Assembly (NCBI GenBank): GCA_963809205.1
Contig: CAWEIS010000014.1
Span: 69,625-133,624 of the forward strand
Reading direction: 5' to 3'
Length of the DNA stretch: 64,000 nucleotides
Source of the DNA: DATLLN01 sp963809205
GTDB taxonomy: Bacteria; Actinomycetota; Thermoleophilia; Gaiellales; JAICJC01
The position numbers and the translations under genes are program-made. Below the pieces are notes generated by a model, which was given only the letters and a program-made list of their open reading frames with translations, ran no database searches and was not told the origin of the DNA. Positions 25,485-32,730 of this stretch are shown in pieces. Numbering within the stretch: the first letter of the stretch is position 1; every line of letters starts with the position of its first letter.

Positions 25485-26188
25485 ACCCAGGCCGGATCGC
25501 CGGCCGCGGCGACGATGCCGGTCAGCTCGCGGAAGCTCTCGCCCGAGCTGGGCGAGCCGAAGATCGCCGATCCGGCAACCAGGATGTTCGCACCAGCGTC
25601 GAACACGTCACGGATGGTGTCCCGATTGACACCGCCGTCGACCTCCACGGCAACGCCGTCGTCACCTCTGCCGCGGGCGTAATCGCGCAGACGGGGCAGC
25701 CGGTCGAGCGTCGCCGGAATGAACCGCTGGCCTCCCCACCCCGGGTTCACGCTCATGCAGAGCAGGACGTCCGCGTAGCGCGAGGCCTCCCACACGGCCT
25801 CGACGGGCGTGGCCGGGTTGAGCGTGACGCCCGCCCGGCAGCCCAGCTGCTTGATCCGGTCGAGCGTGTAGTGGATGTGCGGGCAGGTCTCGACGTGCAC
25901 TGTGATGCTGTCGGCGCCGGCCGCGGCGAACTGCTCGATGTGCCGCTCCGGCTGCTCGATCATCAGGTGCACGTCGGCCATGGCGCCGTGCTCGTGGATC
26001 AGGTCGGCCAGGTCGGCCACCATCTTCGGGCCGAATGTGATCACCGGGACGAAATGGCCGTCCATCACGTCGATGTGGATCACCCGCGCGCCCGCCTCCA
26101 GCACCTCCGCCGTCTGCTCGCGCATCCGGGCGAAGTCGGCAGACAGGATCGAGGGCGCGACCTCCGTCGTCGTCGGCCATTCCGGCAT
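25481..26188 (-). CDS. rpe: Ribulose-phosphate 3-epimerase
   Basis: Interconverts ribulose 5-phosphate and xylulose 5-phosphate; ribulose 5-phosphate is also the RibB substrate, so cotranscription with ribBA makes sense. 235 residues, TIM barrel with VAPSILSADFARM, VIHIDVMDGHFVPVITFGP, CMSVNPGWGGQRF and VEVDGGVNRDTI. The ATG at 26188 (MPEWPTTTEVAPSILS) is preferred; a TACGAT box lies 6 nt upstream of it. Confidence 0.96.
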   Translation of the reverse strand: MPEWPTTTEVAPSILSADFARMREQTAEVLEAGARVIHIDVMDGHFVPVITFGPKMVADLADLIHEHGAMADVHLMIEQPERHIEQFAAAGADSITVHVETCPHIHYTLDRIKQLGCRAGVTLNPATPVEAVWEASRYADVLLCMSVNPGWGGQRFIPATLDRLPRLRDYARGRGDDGVAVEVDGGVNRDTIRDVFDAGANILVAGSAIFGSPSSGESFRELTGIVAAAGDPAWV

Positions 26189-26194
26189 GGCGGG

Positions 26195-26200
26195 ATCGTA
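26195..26200 (-). promoter_or_regulatory. Putative -10 element of the rpe-rib operon (TACGAT)
   Basis: TACGAT on the minus strand exactly 6 nt before the rpe ATG, the same spacing as several other first genes here, which predicts a leaderless mRNA. Confidence 0.42.
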
Positions 26201-26272
26201 GTGAACGCGGCCGTCCGAAGGCGGCCGGTACCCGTTCAATACGCCGCGCGGCGGGCGATCACCCGGTCAGGT

Positions 26273-26695
26273 ATGCGCTTTGCCAGACAGATCCTCCGCC
26301 GGCTGGCCGGCAGAGGACCGCGGATCGACGACGCGATCGTCGTCGACGGGCGCGTCATCCCCTACCGCTCGCTGGTCGAGGAGCTGCCGGCCATGGTGTA
26401 CGTCCGCGCGGCCCAGGACGGCTTCGCGAACGTGTACGTCAGCCCGTTCAGCGGGCAGCTCACCGGCTACACGCCGGCCGAGTGGCGGAATGATGTGAAG
26501 ATGTTCCAGAAGGTGCTCCACCCGGACGACCGCGACATGCTGGCGCTCGAGGAGTCGTCACAGGGCCGGCTGTCGCCCCCGGCGAGGTCGAGCGCCTCTG
26601 GGCACGCCGCGGCGACCTCGCGGCGTAGTCACAGAACACCGCGCTTGGCAACGGTTCCGCGGCGAAACGCGCGGCTCGAGACGGATCGGGTCTGA
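26273..26695 (+). pseudogene. Truncated PAS-domain sensor gene (remnant)
   Basis: The frame from ATG 26273 starts with a basic stretch (MRFARQILRRLAGRG) and then half a PAS domain: LVEELPAMVYVRAAQDG, YVSPFSGQLTGYTPAEW and FQKVLHPDDRDMLALEE. After about 26570 the PAS pattern ends abruptly and composition becomes Ser/Arg-rich. In another frame a coding-like tail (VAPGEVERLWARRGDLAA) ends at TAG 26626. Full PAS sensors have 50 more PAS residues and an output domain. The 3' end of the frame runs into the inverted repeat at 26686. Most likely the leftover of a sensory kinase or GGDEF gene. Nothing else is seen between 26570 and 26686. Confidence 0.6.
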
Positions 26696-26905
26696 CCCCG
26701 CTCTGACCCCACATGTGCATTTTCGGCGCCGGATCGGCGCCGGGCGACTCCAGGGTGCGAAAGGGCGGGGGGTGTTCGCCGGGTTCCTCGCGGGTCGTGA
26801 CGAGGCGGCGCGTCTCGCACGCGGGGACGGGTGGATTGGCACGGTTCGGCGCGCGGTCGCGCGTGAATTGGTCGTCAAGCGGGGTCAGAGCGGGGTCAGG
26901 CCCGA
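26686..26905. mobile_element. MITE/REPIN-like element: 25-bp inverted repeats around about 170 bp
   Basis: Left arm 26686-26710 reads TCGGGTCTGACCCCGCTCTG then ACCCC; the right arm 26881-26905 is its reverse complement with one mismatch. Each arm holds two copies of the GGTCAGA/TCTGACC core that also forms the stop-codon palindromes at 16226, 41351 and 57975. The 170-bp inside has no convincing gene on either strand. No target-site duplication is obvious. The right arm supplies the TGA of rsmB. It lies beside a truncated gene, between rsmB and rpe, which are often neighbours. Non-autonomous mobile or REPIN-like element is an inference. Confidence 0.6.
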
Positions 26906-28092
26906 GTGGCGTCGGCGATGTAGAAGCCGTCGGTGCCGTCGACGTGCGGGAGGGTCTGGCGGCCGCCCGGGACGGCGCCCTCGCACTCGTCGCGGCGGAC
27001 GGTGCAGACCGAGTAGACAAGCCGCCCGCCGGCGGCCAGCAGGCCGCGGGCGTGGTCGAGCATTCGCCGCTGCAGCTCGGCCAGCTCCTGGGCTCCTTCG
27101 AGCGTCCTGCGCCAGCGGGCATCCGGCCTGCCGGCCAGAACGCCGAGGCCGCTGCACGGCGGGTCGAGCAAAATGCGGTCGAAGCCGCCGTCCCCAAACT
27201 CCAGCGCATCGGCCACCTCGACGCGCGCGCAGCTCGCACCGAACAGCTCCAGCGTCCCGCGCAGCGCCTTCGCCCGGCCACCGTGCCGCTCGACGCACAC
27301 CAGCTCGCCCCTGTTCTCCATCAAAGCCGCCAGCTGTCCCGATTTGCCGCCCGGCGCCGCGCACAGATCGAGCACGCGCATCCCCGGCTCGGGCGCGAGC
27401 AGGCGCGCCGGGAGCATCGACGCCCTGGACTGCGGCCAGATCACGCCCTCCGCCAGCTCGCGGCTGGCGCCCACGTCGAGCTGCGCCTCAAGCACCCTTG
27501 CCTCGGGCACCTGCGGGTCGAGGCGCACCGGAACGCCGAGGTCGACCTCCGCGGCCTTCAGCGTGTTGACGCGAACGCACAGCTCGGGCGACCGGTTCTG
27601 CGCCTCGGCGAGCTCCCCCGCCGCCTGCTCGCCCAGCATCGTCGTCCACTCCTCCATCACCCAGTCCGGATAGGAGTGGCGGAGCGCCGCCGGGAGCCCG
27701 GCGACCCAGCCGTCGTCGGCCTCCGCGATCCGCCGGAGCACCGCGTTCGCGAGGCCGCTGACGCGCTCGCCGGCGACCGCACGGGCGAGCTCCACGCCCT
27801 CGCTGACCGCGGCTCGCGCCGGCACCCCGTCCGAGAACAGCACCTCGTAGCCGCTCACCCGCAGCGCGCTTCGCAGCTGCGGCTGGAGCTTGCCCGGCGA
27901 CCGGCCGGCCAGCGTCTCCATCGCGTGATCGACCGTTCGCACCCGCTGCACGGCCCCGAACGCGAGCCGCATCGCCTGGCGCCGGTCGCGCGCGTCCAGC
28001 CCCCGCGCGGCCGACGGGAACGCTCGGTCGGCGTACGCGCCCTCCTCGAACGTCCGGCGCACGACCTCGTAGGCGACGCGGCGCGCGCTCAC
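26896..28092 (-). CDS. rsmB: 16S rRNA (cytosine967-C5)-methyltransferase RsmB
   Basis: 398 residues. N-terminal NusB-like RNA-binding domain (RRVAYEVVRRTFEEGAYAD, LARAVAGERVSGLANAVLRR) followed by the methyltransferase with VLDLCAAPGGKSGQLAALM, LLDPPCSGLGVLAGRPD (catalytic PC) and SVCTVRRDECEG (second Cys). The last codons overlap the inverted repeat at 26881-26905, which provides the TGA stop; loss of a few C-terminal residues cannot be excluded. ATG overlaps the fmt stop by 4 nt. Confidence 0.95.
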   Translation of the reverse strand: MSARRVAYEVVRRTFEEGAYADRAFPSAARGLDARDRRQAMRLAFGAVQRVRTVDHAMETLAGRSPGKLQPQLRSALRVSGYEVLFSDGVPARAAVSEGVELARAVAGERVSGLANAVLRRIAEADDGWVAGLPAALRHSYPDWVMEEWTTMLGEQAAGELAEAQNRSPELCVRVNTLKAAEVDLGVPVRLDPQVPEARVLEAQLDVGASRELAEGVIWPQSRASMLPARLLAPEPGMRVLDLCAAPGGKSGQLAALMENRGELVCVERHGGRAKALRGTLELFGASCARVEVADALEFGDGGFDRILLDPPCSGLGVLAGRPDARWRRTLEGAQELAELQRRMLDHARGLLAAGGRLVYSVCTVRRDECEGAVPGGRQTLPHVDGTDGFYIADATRA

Positions 28093-28961
28093 GACGCCAG
28101 CTTCGGCGGCTCGCGCAGACCACGGAGATACTCGTCCGCCGCCATCCGCCGCTTCCCCGCCGGCTGCAGCTCAAGGATCTCCAGCCCGCCGTCGCCCGTG
28201 CCGACAACCAGCGGCGGCCCGATCGCGCCGATCGCCGGGGCGGCGTCTGTGAGCCGCGCCCGCCAGACCACGACCGGCCGGCCGTCGACCTGGCAGCGCG
28301 ACCCGATGTGCGGCGAGAGACCGCGCACCTGGCGGTCGAGTTCGACCCCCGGCCGCCACCAGTCGAGCACGCGGTCGGCGCCCGTGATCTTGTGCGCGTA
28401 GGTGACGCCCTCCCCGGCCTGCGCGCGGGCCGCCGGGCGCTCCAGCAGCGCGCGCTCGAGCAGCGGCACGCCGAGCTCCAGTGCCCGCGCTCGGACGGCG
28501 CCGGCGTCGTCCTCGGGGCCGATGGCAATCGGCGCCTCGGCGATGATCGGCCCGGCGTCCAGCTCTGGCGCGACCTCGATCGCGGCCACCGCGGTCTCAG
28601 CGTCGCCCGCCATGATCGCCCGCTCGACCGGCGCGGCCCCCCGCCAGCGGGGCAGACGCGACGGGTGCAGGTTCACCAGCGGGTAGGCGCCGAGCAGCGG
28701 CGCGCGCAGGATCTGGCCGAACGCCACGACGATCCCGGCGTCGGCGTCCGGCGGCTGCGCGCTGGCGTTCTCGGACTGCACCAGCTCCAGGCCGAGCTCA
28801 CGTGCGGCCACCGCGACCGGCGGCGGCGCCAGGCTCCGGCCGCGCCCCGACGGGCGGTCCGGCTGGCTGACGACGATCCCCACCTCGATCCGGCCGCGCT
28901 CGACGAGGCGGCGTAGCACGTCCGCGCCGAACGGCGCGGTGCCGAAGTAGGCGACGCTCAC
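28089..28961 (-). CDS. fmt: Methionyl-tRNA formyltransferase
   Basis: Formylates initiator Met-tRNA with 10-formyl-THF. 290 residues from the GTG at 28961 (VSVAYFGTAPFGADVLRRL). Conserved VVSQPDRPSGRGR, AFGQILRAPLL, LVNLHPSRLPRWRGAAPVERA (HxSLLP-type site) and a C-terminal tRNA-binding domain. GTGA overlap with the def stop and ATGA overlap with rsmB give the classical def-fmt-rsmB operon. The frame continues upstream but only as a shadow of def. Confidence 0.96.
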   Translation of the reverse strand: MSVAYFGTAPFGADVLRRLVERGRIEVGIVVSQPDRPSGRGRSLAPPPVAVAARELGLELVQSENASAQPPDADAGIVVAFGQILRAPLLGAYPLVNLHPSRLPRWRGAAPVERAIMAGDAETAVAAIEVAPELDAGPIIAEAPIAIGPEDDAGAVRARALELGVPLLERALLERPAARAQAGEGVTYAHKITGADRVLDWWRPGVELDRQVRGLSPHIGSRCQVDGRPVVVWRARLTDAAPAIGAIGPPLVVGTGDGGLEILELQPAGKRRMAADEYLRGLREPPKLAS

Positions 28962-29560
28962 ACGGAGCGCAGGCGGAGCTCCCGCAGGGCGCCCTTGCGC
29001 TCGTCGTTCTGCGCGCGGTCGACGATCAACACGCCGTCGAGATGGTCGATCTCGTGCTGGATGACCCGCGCCTCCAGCCCCTCGGCCTCGTAGTCGACGG
29101 CCTCGCCGTCGGCATCGGTCGCCGACACCCGCACGCGGACGTGGCGCTCGACGGGGATCGACAGCTCGCCGCCGAGCAGCGACAGGCAACCCTCGTTCTC
29201 GACCTCGGTCTCCTCGGAGCGCTCGACCAGCTCCGGGTTGACCAGCACGTGCACGACGTCGTCGTCACGCATGCCGTAGACGAGCACCCGCCGGGACACG
29301 CCGATCTGCGGCGCCGCCAGCCCCACGCCGTGCGACGCGCGCATGATGTCGGTCATCCGCGCGGTCAGCGCGCGCAGCTCCTCGTCGGGCTCGCCGACCG
29401 GGACGGCCGGGTTCTTGAGCACGGGGTCGGGATACTGGCGGACGAGCCGCAGCGCGGCCAGCCGCCAGGCTCGCCGTTCCTCGTCGGTCGGCCCCTCGGT
29501 CGCCTCGGCGTCCTCATCGTGCTCGTGCTCGTGCTCGTGATCGTGTGCGTGCTCAGACAT
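28958..29560 (-). CDS. def: Peptide deformylase with a histidine-rich N-terminal extension
   Basis: Metalloprotease that removes the formyl group from new proteins. 200 residues. All three signatures are present: GVGLAAPQIG, ENEGCLSLLG (metal Cys) and IQHEIDHLDGVL (HExxH). The first about 35 residues form an extra acidic, His-rich tail (SEHAHDHEHEHEHDEDAE), encoded by repeated GAGCAC/GAGCACGA units, before the normal start RLVRQYPDPVL. Such HxH runs bind divalent metals in chaperones, so a metal store for the labile Fe/Zn site is possible. Overlaps the upstream isochorismatase gene by 8 nt. Confidence 0.95.
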   Translation of the reverse strand: MSEHAHDHEHEHEHDEDAEATEGPTDEERRAWRLAALRLVRQYPDPVLKNPAVPVGEPDEELRALTARMTDIMRASHGVGLAAPQIGVSRRVLVYGMRDDDVVHVLVNPELVERSEETEVENEGCLSLLGGELSIPVERHVRVRVSATDADGEAVDYEAEGLEARVIQHEIDHLDGVLIVDRAQNDERKGALRELRLRSV

Positions 29561-30089
29561 CGGAGGCAGATGTTAGCGTCGCGTATCCGTCACCGAGCGC
29601 CGCCAGGAACGCCGCGTGCACGTCGGCGGCCGCCACCCGCCGGCCGTCGAAGGTCAGATCCTTGGTCGCGCACGCGTCGTGCACGACGGTGCACTCGAAG
29701 CCGAGGTCGACGGCGGCCCGCACGGTCGCATCGACGCACATGCTGGTCATCATCCCGCACAGCAACAGCTGGCTCGCGTCGCCGTCGCGCAGCCGCTGCT
29801 CGAGGTCGGTCTGCTGGAACCCGTTGGGGAACGCCTTCTGCACCACTGCCTCGCCCCCGTCCGGCGCGACGGCCGGGTTGATCTCCACGCCGGGCGTGCC
29901 GGGAGCGAAGAACTCGGCGTCCGCCGCGTCCCACACGTGCTGGAGGTGAACCACCTGCTCGCCGCGCTCGCGAAAGCCGGCGAGCACCTCGGCGGCCCTG
30001 TCCGCGGCGTTGCCTGCGCCGACCAGCTCGCTGCGTCCGCCGGGGAAGTAGTCGTTCTGGATGTCGATGACGACGAGTGCCCGTGCCAT
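29553..30089 (-). CDS. Cysteine hydrolase, isochorismatase family
   Basis: 178 residues of the isochorismatase-like fold: VVIDIQNDYFPGG (catalytic Asp), the Lys-containing VVQKAFPNGFQQTDLEQRL, and the nucleophile region CGMMTSMCVDATVRAA with Cys. Closest in pattern to nicotinamidase/YcaC-like amidohydrolases; substrate unknown. A TAGCCT box lies 6 nt before the ATG, so it probably starts its own leaderless transcript running into def by an 8-nt overlap. Confidence 0.88.
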   Translation of the reverse strand: MARALVVIDIQNDYFPGGRSELVGAGNAADRAAEVLAGFRERGEQVVHLQHVWDAADAEFFAPGTPGVEINPAVAPDGGEAVVQKAFPNGFQQTDLEQRLRDGDASQLLLCGMMTSMCVDATVRAAVDLGFECTVVHDACATKDLTFDGRRVAAADVHAAFLAALGDGYATLTSASDV

Positions 30090-30095
30090 CCGCTC

Positions 30096-30101
30096 AGGCT
30101 A
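30096..30101 (-). promoter_or_regulatory. Putative -10 element of the isochorismatase gene (TAGCCT)
   Basis: TAGCCT on the minus strand, exactly 6 nt before the ATG at 30089; overlaps the last codon and stop of the sulfotransferase gene 30099-30971. Confidence 0.4.
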
Positions 30102-30971
30102 CCAGCCGAGCGAACGCCCAAGCCGCGCCTCCAGCCGGCGGTTCGGCTCCGCGTAGTGCGCCTCCAGCTCACGGCGCGTGGCGTCCGTCATCCCCGAGTA
30201 GCTGACCTGGTTGCGCGACTCGAACGCCCGCCGGTCGTCCGGCGCCAGCCCCAGGAACGCCGCCAACTCGGCGTAGACCGCGGTCTGATCGGCGAACATG
30301 TCCTCGCTGCGCAGCACCAGCAGGCGGTCGGTCGGGAAGGCAGTCCACCAGCGCTCCAGCTGCTCGAGGTACAGCCCACGCGTGCGGTACGAGTGGTAGC
30401 GGTGCGAGTGCCCGGTGAAGTCCGGATCGTCGAGCAGCCGCTGCTCCTCGCCGGCGATCCGCTCGGGCTCGGCCGCCAGCGCATCCTCGAACGACAACGT
30501 CTCCCAGCCGCCGCGCACCGACAGCTGGTAGTGCGAGTACGCGCGGTCGACCGGGTTGCGCAGGATGGCGACCAGCCGGACGTCCGGGAGCATGGCCGCC
30601 ACCCGTCCTGGCACCGCCGGGTTCGCGAGGTAGTAGGTCGTCGCCTCGCCGGTCACCACCGGCAGGCCGCCGAGTCGCCGCTCCCTCGCGCGAACGTGCG
30701 CCCGCAGCGGGAACAGCCGGCGGTAGAAGTCGTCGCCTCGCCGGTAGTTGCGGTCGAAGAAGTGCGGCTCCTTGTGGCTGGCCGCCATCACCTGTGGGTG
30801 GCCGGTCAGCATCGTGTACAGCGAGGTCGACCCGCAGCGCTGCCCGCCGAGCACCAGGAAGTCCGGGAGCACCCGTGCGCGGCGTGTCGCCGAGCGCCAT
30901 CGCATGGCGGCGCGCTCCCGCGCGGAGAACGACCCCGTGACGGCGCCCGACCGTGTCGTGTGGGTTTCCAT
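30099..30971 (-). CDS. PAPS-dependent sulfotransferase (heparan N-sulfotransferase-like)
   Basis: Transfers sulfate from PAPS to a hydroxyl or amino group, probably of a glycan. 290 residues. 5'-phosphosulfate loop FLVLGGQRCGSTSLYTML, the 3'-phosphate site VAILRNPVDRAYSHYQLS, and HKEPHFFDRNY typical of heparan-sulfate-type sulfotransferases. The ATG at 30971 has a strong GGAGGAG 4-5 nt upstream; a TTG four codons earlier is less likely. Divergent from the other two sulfotransferases, with which it shares only the general fold. Confidence 0.85.
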   Translation of the reverse strand: METHTTRSGAVTGSFSARERAAMRWRSATRRARVLPDFLVLGGQRCGSTSLYTMLTGHPQVMAASHKEPHFFDRNYRRGDDFYRRLFPLRAHVRARERRLGGLPVVTGEATTYYLANPAVPGRVAAMLPDVRLVAILRNPVDRAYSHYQLSVRGGWETLSFEDALAAEPERIAGEEQRLLDDPDFTGHSHRYHSYRTRGLYLEQLERWWTAFPTDRLLVLRSEDMFADQTAVYAELAAFLGLAPDDRRAFESRNQVSYSGMTDATRRELEAHYAEPNRRLEARLGRSLGW

Positions 30972-31012
30972 CGTCTCCTCCAAACAGCCGGGGATATACC
31001 ATTTCGCCTGGT

Positions 31013-31894
31013 TTGGAGAGTCATCAGTTCGTCTTCGTGTGCGGCCTCCAGCGCAGCGGCACGACGATGCTCTATCGCTATCTGGGCGAGCATCCGTCGA
31101 TCGCGGCGCTGCAGGGCACGCCGCGCCCCGCCAACGAGGGGCAGCACAACCAGAGCGTGTACCCGGCCGACGACATGCACAGCAAGGCCGGCATGTTCGC
31201 CTTCCGGCCGGAGGCGCGCTTCACCGAGAACTCGCCGCTGGCGACGCCGGAACACGCTCAGACGCTCTACCGGGAGTGGTCGCGCTACTGGGACACCTCA
31301 CGGCCGATGCTGATGGAGAAGTCCCCGCCCAACCTGATCCGGATGCGCTTCCTGCAGGCGCTGTTCCCGGACTCCGCGTTCGTCGTGATCATGCGCCACC
31401 CGATCCCGGTCTCGCTGGCCACGCAGAAGTGGAGCGACACCAAGCCCCACTCGCTGATCGAGCACTGGCTGCGGGCCCACGAGCTGATGGCGGAGGACGT
31501 GCCGCACGTGCGCCGCGTCCACGTCATGCGCTACGAGGATCTGGTCGCCGACCCCGACTCCGAGCTGCGCGCCGCGTTCGGGTTCCTCGGCCTCGAGGAT
31601 CACGGCCCCGGGCGGACGACCGCCGAGGGCCTGAACACGGACAACTTCCACGCCGACCGCACGCTGCGCACCGGGGTCAACGACCGCTACTTCGACGACT
31701 GGTACGGGCCGCGCCGCCACACCGTCGTCCGCCGGGCGTACTACGAGACGACCGAGCGCCGGTACGAACGGCGCGCGCGCCACTTCGGCTACAGCCTGCG
31801 CCGGCCGCATGAGCTGCGGACGCCGACGCTGCGCCTCCCGGGGCTGTCCGACCGGGGCCAACGGCCCGCGGTCGCGGCGTCCCCCGCTCGGTGA
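31013..31894 (+). CDS. Sulfotransferase family protein (tandem copy 1)
   Basis: About 293 residues. PAPS loop FVFVCGLQRSGTTMLYRYL, conserved MEKSPPNLIRMRFLQALFP and the 3'-phosphate region VVIMRHPIPVSLATQKWS, then YEDLVADPDSELR. No membrane span. The start is uncertain: GTG 30953 would overlap the divergent ATG, so TTG 31013 (just before ESHQFVFVCG) is chosen. A TATACC -10-like hexamer lies at 30995-31000. Overlaps the next gene by GTGA. Paralogue of the 31891 gene, so a tandem duplication; substrate unknown, glycan suspected from the flippase behind it. Confidence 0.82.
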   Translation: MESHQFVFVCGLQRSGTTMLYRYLGEHPSIAALQGTPRPANEGQHNQSVYPADDMHSKAGMFAFRPEARFTENSPLATPEHAQTLYREWSRYWDTSRPMLMEKSPPNLIRMRFLQALFPDSAFVVIMRHPIPVSLATQKWSDTKPHSLIEHWLRAHELMAEDVPHVRRVHVMRYEDLVADPDSELRAAFGFLGLEDHGPGRTTAEGLNTDNFHADRTLRTGVNDRYFDDWYGPRRHTVVRRAYYETTERRYERRARHFGYSLRRPHELRTPTLRLPGLSDRGQRPAVAASPAR

Positions 31895-32730
31895 GCGACC
31901 AGCTGATCCTGTTCGTCGGCGGCCTGCATCGCAGCGGGACGACCATGCTCGCACGCATGCTGGCCGAACATCCGCAGGTCAGCGGGTTCGCCGAGACGGG
32001 CGCGCCGGCCGACGAGGGCCAGCACCTGCAGGACGTCTACCCCGTGATTAGCCCGGGACGCCAGGCCGGGCGGTTCGCGTTCCACCGCGAAGCGCACCTC
32101 ACGGAGGCCTCGCCGCTTGCCGGCTCCGAGGGCCGCGAACGGCTGATGGCCGCATGGTCTCCGCACTGGGACACCGCCCGCCGAGTGCTGCTTGAGAAGT
32201 CCCCGCCGAACATGCTGATGACGCGCTTCCTGCAGGCAACGTTCCCCGGACAGGCACGGTTCGTGCTGGTCGTCCGCCACCCGGTCGCCGTCGCCTGCGC
32301 GACCCAGAAGTGGAGCGCCACGCGTCCGCACGAGCTCCTGCGCCACTGGGCGGTCGCGTACCGGACGCTGGCCGGCGACCTGCCGTCGATCGACCACGTT
32401 GCCGTCGTCCGCTACGAGCAACTGGTCAGCGACCCCGATGCCGCGGTCGCCCGCGCACTGGCCGTCGTCGGCCTGGACGACAATGCACCCGGCCGATCGG
32501 TGGAGTCCGGCGTCAACGCCGACAACTTCACCGCCGACCGCACCACCCGCGGTGACGTCAACCAGGGCTACTTCGCCGGCTGGCAGGCGCGCAAGCGCTC
32601 GCTTCCGCGGCGCGTGTACCTCGACCTGGCGGAGCGCCGCTACGAGGGCGACGCGCGCGCCTGGGGGTACAGCATCCGCCGGCTCGAGCAGGTGCCGGCG
32701 ACCGATCCGGCAGTGGCGCGGCTGGCATGA
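31891..32730 (+). CDS. Sulfotransferase family protein (tandem copy 2)
   Basis: 279 residues, clear paralogue of the gene before it: FVGGLHRSGTTMLARMLAEH, LEKSPPNMLMTRFLQATFP, VVRHPVAVACATQKWSAT, and ADNFTADRTTRGDVNQGY aligned with the same region of copy 1. The GTG start gives a GTGA overlap with copy 1 and the stop overlaps the flippase ATG. Two diverged copies under one promoter suggest two acceptor positions or sugars. Acceptor is inference. Confidence 0.85.
   Translation: MSDQLILFVGGLHRSGTTMLARMLAEHPQVSGFAETGAPADEGQHLQDVYPVISPGRQAGRFAFHREAHLTEASPLAGSEGRERLMAAWSPHWDTARRVLLEKSPPNMLMTRFLQATFPGQARFVLVVRHPVAVACATQKWSATRPHELLRHWAVAYRTLAGDLPSIDHVAVVRYEQLVSDPDAAVARALAVVGLDDNAPGRSVESGVNADNFTADRTTRGDVNQGYFAGWQARKRSLPRRVYLDLAERRYEGDARAWGYSIRRLEQVPATDPAVARLA

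Noticed and set aside
26189..26272. FMN riboswitch before the riboflavin operon
   Set aside because: The 84-nt gap before rpe shows no FMN aptamer elements and the -10-like box is 6 nt from the start codon.
29520..29560. Short tandem repeat read as a CRISPR-like or regulatory repeat
   Set aside because: It encodes the His/Glu tail of deformylase in frame; no spacers.
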